Below are positions 39,147-48,583 of a stretch of DNA of 64,000 nt, piece after piece. Origin of the DNA: Rhizobium jaguaris (GTDB lineage: Bacteria > Pseudomonadota > Alphaproteobacteria > Rhizobiales > Rhizobiaceae). The stretch lies in contig NZ_CP032695.1 in assembly GCF_003627755.1 (NCBI RefSeq), positions 992,001 to 1,056,000 on the forward strand, given 5' to 3'. Each line of letters begins with the position of its first letter. The stretch's first letter is position 1. The position numbers were made by a program, and so were the translations under genes. The notes under the pieces were generated by a model. That model ran no database searches and was not told where the DNA came from. It saw nothing but the letters and a program-made list of their open reading frames with translations.

Positions 39147-40027
39147 ACAGCCGTCGGTGTCAGCGGCACCAACAATGTCACTGTCGTCAGCGGCGACACG
39201 TTGACGCTCGCCGGCGCCGTCCTTTCCGGTGGTACGGTGAAAGTCGATGCCGCCAAGGGCATCGTCATCGAGAGCCGCCAGGACATCGCAAGTTACGACG
39301 AGAAGACGCAGAGCGCTTCGCTGAGCGTCGGTCCGGGTGCGAAAGGCAGCGTCGTCTCCGGTGGCTACAATCAGGGCACAATCACCGGCGATTATGCCAA
39401 TGTCAGCCAACAGAGCGGCATCTTCGCCGGCTCCGGCGGCTATCAGGTTACCACCGATGGTACCATCGAGCTTGTCGGCGGTTTCATCGGGTCCACCGCC
39501 GATCCCGCCAACAACGATCTGACAGCCAGCCAAATTCTCTATTCCAACATCGACAATTCGATGTCGGCATCCTCGACGAGCTACGGCGTCAGCCTGATTG
39601 GCCCCGGGATTCCCATTCCAGTCGTGGCCCAACCGGCCAAGCAAAGTGACAGCGGCACAACTCTGGCGACGATCACGCCCGGCAACTGGAACTTGACGAA
39701 CCAGCAGCAGGATCTGTCTGGACTTAACACCGATGCATCCAAGGCTAACGCTCAGGTCGATCCGTTCAACATCGACAAACTGCGGGCTCAGCAACAAAGT
39801 GCGGCAGCCTTGTCGTAACTCGCCAACATGGCAATCGGTGCGCTTGCCAGTCAGATGCATTGGGAAGAAGGCAGCCCGGAGAAAGTTGCCCTGCATGCGG
39901 CTGCCGCCGCTATCGTCGCCCAACTCGCCGGCGGCAATCCGGGCCAGGCTGCTGCCGCAGCCGCCGTGGAGGAACTTGCTAACGGCATCCTCCAACAGGT
40001 TCTGAAGGCGAATCCCAATCAGAACAG
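39147..40027 (+). pseudogene. Fragment of a second tpsA/cdiA-type gene with in-frame stop
   Basis: Similar to residues ~3530-3830 of the intact TpsA: LTLAGAVLSGGTV, SRQDIASYDEKTQSASL, the SSTSYGVSLIGPGIPIP block, NIDKLRAQQQSAAALS and ALHAAAAAIVAQLAGGNPGQ. The 5' side is cut by the IS3 fragment near 39147. At 39816 a TAA stands where TpsA has Gln (ALSQLAN), and the same frame then continues for 80 codons, so this is a nonsense mutation rather than a natural end. The fragment has diverged from tpsA, so it is a separate old locus and not a recent duplicate. No toxin tip or immunity gene follows. Confidence 0.85.
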
Positions 40028-40028
40028 T

Positions 40029-40099
40029 CCACCATCACCACGACCACCAGCCAGACGCAGCAAGGCTCGTCGCTGATCGCCGGCGGCAATAGGCTTTAA
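40029..40099 (+). pseudogene. Displaced tpsA segment joined out of frame
   Basis: About 60 bp are nearly identical to tpsA around 33157-33217 (protein TITTTTSQTQQGSSLIAGG), a region that in the intact gene lies upstream, not downstream, of the segment before it. The frame differs from the preceding fragment and stops at a TAA a few codons later. This marks a recombination junction between different parts of tpsA-like genes. Confidence 0.75.
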
Positions 40100-40247
40100 G
40101 CTGGAGAAGGATGCTGTTTATTTGCAGGCAGTCTCACTATAAATGAGAACGCGGTGGTTGCACATTTTGTAAGCATATAGTCGCTTCAGTTCCGTCCCCG
40201 TCGTACGCAGTCATCCTCGACAACGCGTCAAGTTGACGATGCCGTGG

Positions 40248-41360
40248 CTATTTATTCCCCGACAGGTTTAGTGCATAACGCGTGTGCCGTCGCTCACCGG
40301 CGCGCGTAAGCGCACCTCTTTCGACCAACTCGTGAAGATCGCGTGTGGCCGTCGCTCGCGACGTTCGAGTAATTGAAATATAATTCTCAGCGCTCAGCCC
40401 ACCCTTAAAACCCGCTGGGCCTTCACGGAACATACGAGCGATGACCTTCTCTTGGCGTTCGTTGAATTGGCCACGAAACCGGTCGTAGAATTGCGCTTTG
40501 CCGATATAGAAAGCCACACGTTTCAAGGTCGTTTGTTGCGCCTCAAGAACGGTTTCGGCAAAATAAACCAGCCAATCGGTAATATCGAGCGTGCGTTGGT
40601 GGCGTTCGAGCTGGTCGTAGTAGGCTTTTCGGTTCTGCTCGATTGTGTAGGCAAGCGCTATCAGGCTCGGTTGCCCGACATTCTGTGCAAGCGATTTTTC
40701 CGCAAGCGCTCGGCCAATCCTGCCATTGCCATCTTCAAATGGATGGATGCTTTCGAAATACAGATGTCCTAAACCGGCTCGCGTCAGAGCGGGCAGGGGA
40801 ATCTCTCCGTTCGGCGCAGATCTGTTGAACCATACCATATAGGCAGCCATTTCCGCTGGCACCTGCCTTGAGGGCGGGGCTTCATAGTGGACGGTTGGAT
40901 TATCGAGACGACCGGACACGATCTGCATGGCATCGTCATGGGTTCGATATCCTCCGATCATTTCGAGACGGCGGTTTCCGGTCATCAGCATGCCGTGCCA
41001 GCGAAACAGAGTTTCGTTATGGAGAGGGGCCGACCAGGACTCATAGAGATCGACCATCATTTCCGCGATTCCGCTTTCTTGCGGCTTTATCGGCCGATTG
41101 TCCGTATCGAGACCGAACTGCCGGCGCAACGAGGATTGCACGCTCAGTCGATCAAGCATTTCGCCCTCGATCTCCGATGTTTTCACCGCCTCGTCACTCA
41201 AAAGCTCGACACGCAACAGATTGCGCTCCTCGTCGCTGACATGACGGACAGCGCCGATCACTTCCCCTGATGATAGAAGAAATCGGCGTTCTAGCTGCTC
41301 AAGCGCAGCCGCGTTATAGGTGAATTGCGGCCAGCCTTCCTGCGTCCAATTCCATTTCAT
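40248..41360 (-). CDS. Fic family protein (predicted AMP-transferase) with inhibitory helix
   Basis: A 370-residue Fic/DOC protein. The active-site motif HPFEDGNGRIGR at 206-217 is canonical, with the catalytic H206. An N-terminal inhibitory motif of the form [ST]xxxE[GN] is present as TSEIEG (61-66), which classes it with self-inhibited class II Fic enzymes. The C-terminal ~80 residues look like a winged helix-turn-helix (LSAENYISITRTSRATATRDLHELVERGALTR), suggesting DNA binding or substrate recruitment. It probably transfers AMP to a protein side chain; the target is unknown. Stands alone. Confidence 0.92.
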   Translation of the reverse strand: MKWNWTQEGWPQFTYNAAALEQLERRFLLSSGEVIGAVRHVSDEERNLLRVELLSDEAVKTSEIEGEMLDRLSVQSSLRRQFGLDTDNRPIKPQESGIAEMMVDLYESWSAPLHNETLFRWHGMLMTGNRRLEMIGGYRTHDDAMQIVSGRLDNPTVHYEAPPSRQVPAEMAAYMVWFNRSAPNGEIPLPALTRAGLGHLYFESIHPFEDGNGRIGRALAEKSLAQNVGQPSLIALAYTIEQNRKAYYDQLERHQRTLDITDWLVYFAETVLEAQQTTLKRVAFYIGKAQFYDRFRGQFNERQEKVIARMFREGPAGFKGGLSAENYISITRTSRATATRDLHELVERGALTRAGERRHTRYALNLSGNK

Positions 41361-41517
41361 GAGCTATAGGCACCTCTTCTATAACTCATTTTGCCGGCAT
41401 TCGTGAGTGATAGCAACATATTCTATCGCTCATGGCACCTACGGGACCTATCTTGTGGCGTTTCACCACGATAGGCCGCAAAGCACAATAGGCCGAAAAG
41501 GCCAGGGATCAATCAGG

Positions 41518-41817
41518 CTATCTGTGTGAGGAGAAAACGAAGACCACTACATGCCCGCTTTCGCCTTCGTGAAGGTATAGGTTCTCGATGACCAGCGGCC
41601 CCGCCAGGACCTTTACCTCAACGTCAAGCTCCTCCTTGAACTCACGTTGCAAAGCCGCGTCGGAGCGCTCTCCGAACTCCACGCTTCCATCCAGCGGGCG
41701 GACACCGACAACCCGCTCCTGATCGTCATAAACCTCAGCCGCGAGTACACGGCCGTCGCGCCAGTGCAGACCGAGGGCCTTGATCCTGATTTGTGGGGAT
41801 TGACGCCAAGTGTTCAT
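41518..41817 (-). CDS. Nudix hydrolase
   Basis: A 99-residue protein from MNTWRQSPQIRIKALGL, with AAGG upstream of the ATG at 41817; the frame is open further to 42039 but that part overlaps the divergent gene. The Nudix box reads GSVEFGERSDAALQREFKEELDVEV, matching Gx5Ex7REUxEE with Asp in place of the later Gly. Short for the family but the core is complete. Probably hydrolyses a nucleoside diphosphate derivative. The tail reads HVVVFVFSSHR and may be shortened. Confidence 0.7.
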   Translation of the reverse strand: MNTWRQSPQIRIKALGLHWRDGRVLAAEVYDDQERVVGVRPLDGSVEFGERSDAALQREFKEELDVEVKVLAGPLVIENLYLHEGESGHVVVFVFSSHR

Positions 41818-41964
41818 TTCAGCAACCTTGAGGAGGCAATCAATGTCTGCAACGAGGCTATTGCGGAAGTATGTTTTCTTCCGGAATGCGCCATTTGCGG
41901 TTCTCGCACCCGCACCCATTATTGTGCGCCGCGATTGACGACCGCAAACAGGATAGGCAGATTT

Positions 41965-42405
41965 ATGCGGAAACGCCCCTCCGCCCGAATTCTGGTTATG
42001 GATCAATTCGGATGCGTTCTTCTTTTCAAGTTTGTCCATACATCTGGACCATTAGACGGTCGCACCTATTGGGCGACGCCGGGCGGTGCCGTGGAAGAAG
42101 GCGAGACGTTCGAGGAAGCGGCTTTGCGCGAGTTAGAGGAGGAAACGGGCTTATCAGAGGAACAATTGACAGGCGAAGTTGGCCGTCGATCCTTTGAACT
42201 TCAACTGACGAATGGGGAAGTCGTATGGGCCGAAGAGCGGTTCTTCGGGGTCCGAACGATTCGAAATGGCATTTCAGACCGGGGTTGGACTGAAAATGAG
42301 CGAGACGTTATGGCGGATCACCATTGGTGGTCTGCTGAAGAACTACAACAAACCACCGAGATCATATTCCCAGACGGCCTTCTGAAGTTAGTTGACAGAG
42401 TATGA
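41965..42405 (+). CDS. Nudix hydrolase
   Basis: A 146-residue protein from MRKRPSARILVMDQFG. The Nudix box is canonical (GGAVEEGETFEEAALRELEEETGL). Aromatic residues toward the C terminus (ENERDVMADHHWWSAEEL) are typical of stand-alone Nudix enzymes acting on small phosphorylated compounds. It is divergent from the other Nudix gene with about 150 bp between starts, so the two share a promoter region. The frame is open upstream to 41647, but that part overlaps the minus-strand gene. Substrate unknown. Confidence 0.85.
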   Translation: MRKRPSARILVMDQFGCVLLFKFVHTSGPLDGRTYWATPGGAVEEGETFEEAALRELEEETGLSEEQLTGEVGRRSFELQLTNGEVVWAEERFFGVRTIRNGISDRGWTENERDVMADHHWWSAEELQQTTEIIFPDGLLKLVDRV

Positions 42406-42566
42406 CGGCTTGGGGCCGACAGCGGGAACGCGCTAAAAAGCGGTCATCAACTAATGGGTGAATCGTTCCAAACGAAGCCGACTTGAGAGTAGGACCCGCT
42501 TCCAAGCTGGACATCTGGGGCATTCACTTCGCGTCCACCCATCAATTGGTAGAATTGGCGGTTACC

Positions 42567-42818
42567 ATGTTGCAGCTCACCTACGATACCGAACAGCTCG
42601 CCCGCAGGGTCGCGGCCCGCCTCGGCCGCAAGCCCGAAGACTTGATCCGCGCAGCGTTGGAACGCGAAGCCAAGGCGCTTGGCGTATCCGACGAGCTGCC
42701 GGCGAAGCGCCGGATGACGGCCACCGAAATGCTCGCCTTCGGCAGGAAGGTCGCCGCTCGGCCGGTCCTCGATCCGCGCACCCCACAGGAAATCGCTGAC
42801 GATCTGAACGCCCTATGA
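42567..42818 (+). CDS. VapB/PSK-type antitoxin
   Basis: An 83-residue protein, MLQLTYDTEQLARRVAARLGRKPEDLIRAALEREA..., resembling the Rv0623/PSK-type VapB antitoxins: an N-terminal DNA-binding part and a C-terminal toxin-binding tail (PVLDPRTPQEIADDLNAL). The stop overlaps the first codons of a vapC-type reading frame (ATGATG at 42815), the usual toxin-antitoxin coupling. Because the toxin gene is broken, the antitoxin is now an orphan. Confidence 0.8.
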   Translation: MLQLTYDTEQLARRVAARLGRKPEDLIRAALEREAKALGVSDELPAKRRMTATEMLAFGRKVAARPVLDPRTPQEIADDLNAL

Positions 42819-42909
42819 TGGTCGTGGATTCGTCGGCATCATCGCGATTTTCCAGGAAGAGGACGATGCCCAGCAGCTCGCCGCTGGCATGACCGAGCGT
42901 GCGGATTAA
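42815..42909 (+). pseudogene. Truncated, frameshifted VapC toxin gene
   Basis: The start reads MMVVDSSA, the beginning of a PIN-domain toxin with the first catalytic Asp. A frameshift around 42835 then moves the continuation IIAIFQEEDDAQQLAAGMTERAD into another frame, ending at TAA 42907. Nothing of the remaining ~100 residues of a PIN domain is found, so the toxin is dead by both frameshift and truncation. Confidence 0.75.
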
Positions 42910-42968
42910 TTCTCCCCCCCTGCGGGCGTCAGGTCCGTCGCCGTCTATTTCATCCCCACGCAAAGGCT

Positions 42969-43742
42969 TCACATCCAAAAGCGGAAGGATTTCCAGCCCT
43001 CAAAGATGAGGAACCGATCGACCGCAAAGAAATCGGTAAGCTCGTAAACCGCGCTCCAGAGAGCTTTATTTGCCGAATGGGAAATGAACATCATCAGCAG
43101 CAGGACGCTCAGCATCGGGGCTATTTGATTGGCCTGCATTTGCATGTCGCGCGGAAGGTATGGCCGAAGGATGCCAAAGCCGTCCAGGCCCGGAACGGGA
43201 AGAAGATTCAACACGACCGCAGAAGCCTGCAAAGCGCCCAGAAGGGCGACTGCCTGCCAGAAGCGCGAACCGTCGTCAGGCAATCCGAGGAGAAAGGGGA
43301 TCGTGAGGATTATTAGGAAAACCAAGTTTGCCAGTGGTCCAGCGGCAGACACGAAAGCCTGCCAGCGCTTACTCTTAAGTACACTATGATCAATGGACAC
43401 GGCGCCGCCCGGAAGACCGATCCCGCCTAATATCAGGTAGAGCAGGGGGAGGACGAAACTCAAGAATGGCTGCGTGTAAGTCAGCGGCTCGAGGCTGAGA
43501 TATCCTTTTGCAGCAACGCTCCGATCTCCTCCCCAATATGCCGCGAAGGCATGCGCGCCCTCATGTAGGCATAGCGAGACGATCCAGCCGGTTAAGACGA
43601 ACACGAAAACGGCTACCGGCAAATCGAGCCAGCCGGCGAAAAGACCGATTCCCGTCCCGAGAAAAATAATGAAGGCAGCTAAGAAATTGGCGCTCAGATC
43701 CCATGATCGTGGAAAACGGGAATAAACTATCTTCGGTTGCAT
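42969..43742 (-). CDS. Site-2 protease-like M50 metallopeptidase
   Basis: A 257-residue integral membrane protein with about five to six hydrophobic segments. The zinc motif HEGAH (LCLHEGAHAFAAYWGGD) lies in one membrane helix, and the third-ligand motif NLLPVPGLDGFGIL in a later one, as in M50 intramembrane proteases. The usual NPxPxxxLDG appears as NLLPVPGLDG. Likely cleaves a membrane-anchored substrate such as an anti-sigma factor; no such partner is adjacent. Confidence 0.88.
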   Translation of the reverse strand: MQPKIVYSRFPRSWDLSANFLAAFIIFLGTGIGLFAGWLDLPVAVFVFVLTGWIVSLCLHEGAHAFAAYWGGDRSVAAKGYLSLEPLTYTQPFLSFVLPLLYLILGGIGLPGGAVSIDHSVLKSKRWQAFVSAAGPLANLVFLIILTIPFLLGLPDDGSRFWQAVALLGALQASAVVLNLLPVPGLDGFGILRPYLPRDMQMQANQIAPMLSVLLLMMFISHSANKALWSAVYELTDFFAVDRFLIFEGWKSFRFWM

Positions 43743-44461
43743 AAAATGGTTCCGTATTCAAAAATCGAAGGCAGTCAACAAATTGTCGGCATCTAAATAT
43801 TTGCCGAAGGCGGACCGCTGGGGTCAAGTTGCAAGTTGTTCGATGGCTAAGGAATGGTTGCAGCGGGCTGCGGAATGGCTGTCCCTCGGCCTCAATCCCA
43901 GTCCGGTGCGGCTGACAAATGTCAGGCCGTCAGCCTGTCTTCAATTCGACGTTTCGCAGCCTTCTTTAGCCTGTGGATCCAGATTTTCGCCTCGAGACAA
44001 ATGCCGCCGGGATGCGGCTGGCATGTCTACAATACCATGGCTCAGCTTTTGAGGGGGTCCTTGTCCCCGTGGATGCAGCGAGATGCATAAGAACACATCT
44101 TCGCTGTTAGTTCTTTGTTAGGCCTTATGGACGTAACCGCCTGAAAAATTTCGCTTATTACTAGAAACATCTGTCAGTTCGTGCCATTTCGGAGCGTCCA
44201 TAATCAAAACTGTCGCAGTCTCGCAAATGCAACTTCATCTTCAAAGTTCGCAAAATAGTTGTGCTGGGAATCCAAGCCATCGAAACGGCATAGCCGCCTC
44301 CAAACGTCCGGCCTCCAAGATCTCCTTGGGTGTGGGCGTCGCGTTCGTACCCACTTCGTCCTTTTTTCATGCAGCCCTTGCACACCGATCGATGGCAGCA
44401 ACGGCCTTGTTTTTCCGGACGTGGCGGAAAGCATCATCGAAAGGGTGGAGAACGAAGCGAT
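43743..44461. other. Intergenic region
   Basis: About 720 bp upstream of the divergent M50 protease and lipoprotein genes. It should contain their promoters. A long open frame crosses its right half on the plus strand, but that part shows no codon or motif pattern I trust. Confidence 0.35.
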
Positions 44462-45213
44462 ATGATCAGGGGCCAAGGCAGGCAAAAATAGGCGCCGCCA
44501 TCATGCTCGCAGGCGCGTTAGGCGCATGCACGACGTACTCCGATACCCATCTCGGCGAGGGCGCCAAGGAAGTCGCTAACAATGCGCCTTCCATGGTGAA
44601 GAAAGATGGCGCTGCGATCGTCGTGCGCGTCTCGGAATCAAGCAGCTATTGCGGCAGCGGCCAAGTCGTCTTGAACAAAATCGTCAATGGCAAAATCGAT
44701 GAGAGCCAATCGGTAACCGTTGGGCAGGTCGCGACCGGTAACCTGAAGGATTTTGGCAAGATGTATCTCCATGTCCTTACGTTGAACTTGCCCGCGATCA
44801 CGAAGGAGGTCGACAAGGGCGATATTCGCACCTCATTCCGGGCAATTGCTCCCGGCAGCTACGTCGCGACATATGCAAGCTGCAACATGGGACGGAGCCG
44901 AGTCTGGATGGGCGGCAACGAAGGCGGAACTCTGTTTAGCCCCGCACCGGCACCAATGCTTCGGCCGCTGGCAGGCTCGAACCATATCGTGATTGGCGAG
45001 GGGCAGATCGTAGACGCCGGCTTCCTGAATATTCAAGTTCTACAATCAGATCTGAGGCCAAACGGTCGTGGAATCGCCGTGTTGATCGGAGCGGAAGCAC
45101 CCGCGAACTTCCGGGAGGCAATCAAGAAGAACCTGCCGGATCTCTATCCGAAAATAACCTACACCAAATTTGCACCTTACCCCGGAGTTTTGGCTCCTGT
45201 GCCACTTAAATAA
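44462..45213 (+). CDS. Putative lipoprotein with apparent 1-nt frameshift in the signal peptide
   Basis: About 240 mature residues of unknown function (KDGAAIVVRVSESSSYCGSGQVVLN..., GSYVATYASCNMGR, LPDLYPKITYTKFAPYPG). The lipobox LGAC in IGAAIMLAGALGACTTYSD shows a lipoprotein, but in that frame there is no good start nearby. An ATG at 44462, with GGAG 11 nt upstream, encodes MIRGQGRQ in the neighbouring frame and would join the lipobox perfectly if the A5 run at 44484-44488 had one more A. So the gene may be frameshifted, or a sequencing error is present; alternatively translation starts at an upstream TTG or the ATG at 44227. Confidence 0.65.
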
Positions 45214-45238
45214 CAGCCCAAAAAGCAGAGATTTTCTG

Positions 45239-45751
45239 ATGTATCGATATGCAATCAATCACAATGGCAAATTCGCGTCGATCGGCGTGGTGCTGACAAT
45301 GGCGCTCGCTGGCTGCACAACGTCTACGTCTCAGCCAGTATCGAATTCGGCGGCGCCTGTCGCGGCCGGCAAGACTGATGTTGCTATAAAGGCCTTCAGG
45401 GAACTCTGCCTGCAGACGGCTCCGTCTTTTGACGCCGGCATCAGTGGCGCCAAACGCTACGGCGTCAAGGACTTCTATGATCTTGGAGGCGAGCAAAGCG
45501 GCATGACCAAGGACAACTCGATGTCCGTGCAGATCAAGCCCGGCAAGGAATGCGCCATTACAAGCCCCAATCGCTCCGATCCGACCCTGCACCAGCAATT
45601 CCTCCGCACGGTCGCAGAGTTTGCCGACAAGGTTCCGCAAGATGACAAACCCAATCAGCCCTTTGTCGCCACGATCAAGGGCAAACGTTTCATCTTCCAG
45701 CATGACCGCAACGGTGGCGAAGCCTATGTCATGCTAAATCCCGAAAAATAA
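45239..45751 (+). CDS. Putative lipoprotein of unknown function
   Basis: A 170-residue protein beginning MYRYAINHNGKFASIGVV, with the lipobox LAGC in MALAGCTTSTSQP. The mature part resembles small alphaproteobacterial envelope proteins with one central disulfide candidate (ELCLQTAPSF and GKECAITSP) and a C-terminal GKRFIFQHDRNGGEAYVML strand pair. It lies 25 bp after the preceding lipoprotein gene and is probably cotranscribed. No named family recognised. Confidence 0.8.
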   Translation: MYRYAINHNGKFASIGVVLTMALAGCTTSTSQPVSNSAAPVAAGKTDVAIKAFRELCLQTAPSFDAGISGAKRYGVKDFYDLGGEQSGMTKDNSMSVQIKPGKECAITSPNRSDPTLHQQFLRTVAEFADKVPQDDKPNQPFVATIKGKRFIFQHDRNGGEAYVMLNPEK

Positions 45752-46007
45752 ATGGCAGATGCCGCCGGGAGGAATGGTGTTGGTGAAGCAGCATTCGGGG
45801 CAGCTATCCGAGTGGGCCGCCTCAACCACGACCGATTTGGGCGGCGATAACGTTCCGTACCCTGGAATTGAGGAGCTATAACATTCAGCACTTCGAGATT
45901 TCGGGGGGCTTTTCTGCTCTCCGCCGGTCTTTGCATCGAAAGACTGCAGTCCGAAGAATGCCGCGCAGGTAGTATCCAAGCTGACTGAAGTTTAGTCCGG
46001 GGACACA

Positions 46008-46583
46008 ATGGAGCGAAGTTGCAGGAGCGGATTGGCTGCGATACCCATTTTGGATCGCCTCGCGCCGAAAATTCAACCGAGACATGCTGATCGTTGGATC
46101 CGGCAAACCGTCTCGACGGCCGGCCTTGCAGTCTATCTGTGCGCCTCAATTCCGGCATATGCCGGCCCCGCCCGGGATGCTTACGACAAGGAAGATTACG
46201 CCGCTGCATTGAAATATGCACAATCTTCCGCTCCCGGGGGTAATGTCGAAGGACAGCGTGTGCTGGGTCTTCTGTATCTCGAAGGCAAGGCTGTGCCAAA
46301 GGACTATGATCAGGCGCTACTTTGGTCTCGAAAGGCGGCCGAGCAAGACGATGTGACCTTGGCCCCAGAGTGCGTCAAGTTCCTCTTTCATCAAGGGCGC
46401 CGCCGGCGGGAGCTTTGCCTTGGCGAGCGCGCGGGAACGGATTTCTGCAACGTGCTGGGCCAAGGGCACAGCTTCGTCAGCCCGCTCAATCTCGTGCTGC
46501 AATGGTCGCTTCTCGCTTGGTTGTCCATGCGCCGCACTTCTTCCTCGCCAGTCTCTATACGGACCGGGCGCGCGGCTCTATGA
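46008..46583 (+). pseudogene. Sel1-like repeat protein, truncated and read into unrelated sequence
   Basis: Residues ~1-50 include a signal-like segment (AGLAVYLCASIPAYAGPA). Then two Sel1/TPR-like units follow: AYDKEDYAAALKYAQSSAPGGNVEGQRVLGLLYLEGKAVPKDYDQALLWSRKAAEQ. After about residue 112 the sequence (Arg- and Ser-rich, no repeat pattern) no longer fits the family. The open frame is accidental from there, so the gene seems to have lost its 3' part. Confidence 0.6.
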
Positions 46584-46596
46584 CAAGGGCATGAAG

Positions 46597-46741
46597 ATCG
46601 CCAACCGGTCGCCAATGCCGCGAAGCCCATCGTTTCTAAGCGCTTGGCGCTGCCGACATCCCAGGCGGGCGGCAACAGAAAATAGCCCTCCTGACGCAGC
46701 GCGTGGAAGTCGGCGCGCCTCGCCGCAATTTCCAGGATCAT
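46597..46741 (-). pseudogene. 5' fragment of an isocitrate lyase/PEP mutase family gene
   Basis: The ATG at 46741, preceded by GGGAGGG, opens MILEIAARRADFHALRQEG followed by LLPPAWDVGSAKRLETMGFAALAT. That is the N-terminal barrel strand of the PEP mutase/isocitrate lyase family (PNPWDxGSAxxLxxxGFxALATTS). The match ends after about 48 residues at an unrelated sequence. The remaining ~200 residues are absent. It faces the truncated Sel1 gene, so both lost their 3' ends at the same deletion. Confidence 0.65.
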
Positions 46742-47143
46742 CCGGCCCTCCCTTCTACACTTTAGTGCCAAAGCGACGGAGCACTTCGCTTGTTCTCGGT
46801 TGTCAGGTTAAACTGACTCATCACCCTGGGAGATCGTCAGTTGATTGCGCCTGATGTCGTCATTTCGTCTCGAGTCATGGAAGATGATCCCGAGCGTGTG
46901 CCTATGACCGGTATGTAGGCGGCTCACGCCATGGTGCAGGTTGACGCGGGACAATCCGTGGGCGCTTTTTGTGTGTGGATGATTGACCGCGAGAGCCACC
47001 GCAGCGCCGACGTTCCGGCACACAATTTGGCGTCGTCGTTAACATAGGCTCGCCCCGAGACCACATCGCTCCAGGTTTACGCACTTAGGCACACGCCTAA
47101 ACAATATCATCATGAAGCTTGTAAAGATGGTGTCGTTACGCTA
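46742..47143. other. Intergenic region upstream of tacA
   Basis: About 400 bp between the PEP mutase fragment and the TacA-TacT operon. No gene can be supported here. Confidence 0.35.
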
Positions 47144-47156
47144 TGCACTGTGTGCA
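47144..47156. promoter_or_regulatory. Inverted repeat upstream of tacA, candidate operator
   Basis: TGCAC TGT GTGCA forms a perfect 5-bp inverted repeat, four nt before the AGGAG ribosome site of the antitoxin gene. Ribbon-helix-helix antitoxins of this class repress their own operons by binding palindromes near the start, so this is a reasonable operator candidate, based only on position and symmetry. Confidence 0.4.
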
Positions 47157-47170
47157 GACAGGAGTCTCTC

Positions 47171-47961
<791 letters not shown>

Positions 47962-48583
47962 CCGCAGCTTGTCAAAGCTTCTGGTTCAGCGCAAATTACG
48001 CATGTTTATAACTTATTGAATTCATTTTTGAAACTGAAAGAAACAACGCACCGTCGGCTCGAGTCCCAACAAGGCGAAGGATATCTCGATCCTGTTGCCA
48101 TTTGATTTGCCGCGTGAGCGGCGGCTATCCCTGCCCAGAAAGCCAGTGCGGCAATGACGCTCACTACAGCTGATCTAGCCATCTGTTTTCCAGCCAACCG
48201 TTTTTAATTCGCTTATTCACGTCAGCCTGACTTCTTCTTGATGGCAGGCAATCGAATAGAAGCCTCTGGGTGGGTGATCGGGCGGTCTTTAGCAGCTTTT
48301 CCTACCAAGACTGCGCCATCGTCACCTAGACCTACAACCGACGGCATCAGCCTGCGTCACGTCGAGGACCAGCTTGTCGAGCCTAGCATCGAAGTTTCGT
48401 TCCAGACAGCATCTGAGTGGGCGGCAAAGTTCGGCCGCGAAATTGCCCGCCGTATACTGGCTCGATTAAGAGGGGACCAGCCCCTCGGATTCGTCGTTTC
48501 GTTGCTTCATGCAACTGGTTGCCGTGGCCATTCCTCTTCCTGTGCTCGTGCAGGTCCCGATGGCGGCCGCGAATGGCTGAGAA
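47962..48583. other. Largely non-coding stretch with one weak small gene
   Basis: About 620 bp between tacT and the diguanylate cyclase. It contains only the small secreted-peptide candidate at 48006-48182. Open frames on the plus strand (48238-48633) have no supported identity. Confidence 0.35.
48006..48182 (-). CDS. Possible small exported peptide
   Basis: A 58-residue frame beginning MARSAVVSVIAALAFWAGIAAAHAAN, a convincing signal peptide with an AHA-like cleavage site, followed by a short 32-residue mature part with two Cys (SPCWDSSRRCVV). It could be a real small periplasmic protein or the 5' stub of a broken gene. No strong ribosome site; an ATG five codons upstream is also in frame. 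Confidence 0.4.
   Translation of the reverse strand: MARSAVVSVIAALAFWAGIAAAHAANQMATGSRYPSPCWDSSRRCVVSFSFKNEFNKL

Noticed and set aside
38916..39995. A 359-codon minus-strand frame spanning IS3 and the tpsA fragment
   Set aside because: It crosses the junction of two unrelated elements and is antisense to the tpsA-like piece; no real protein pattern.
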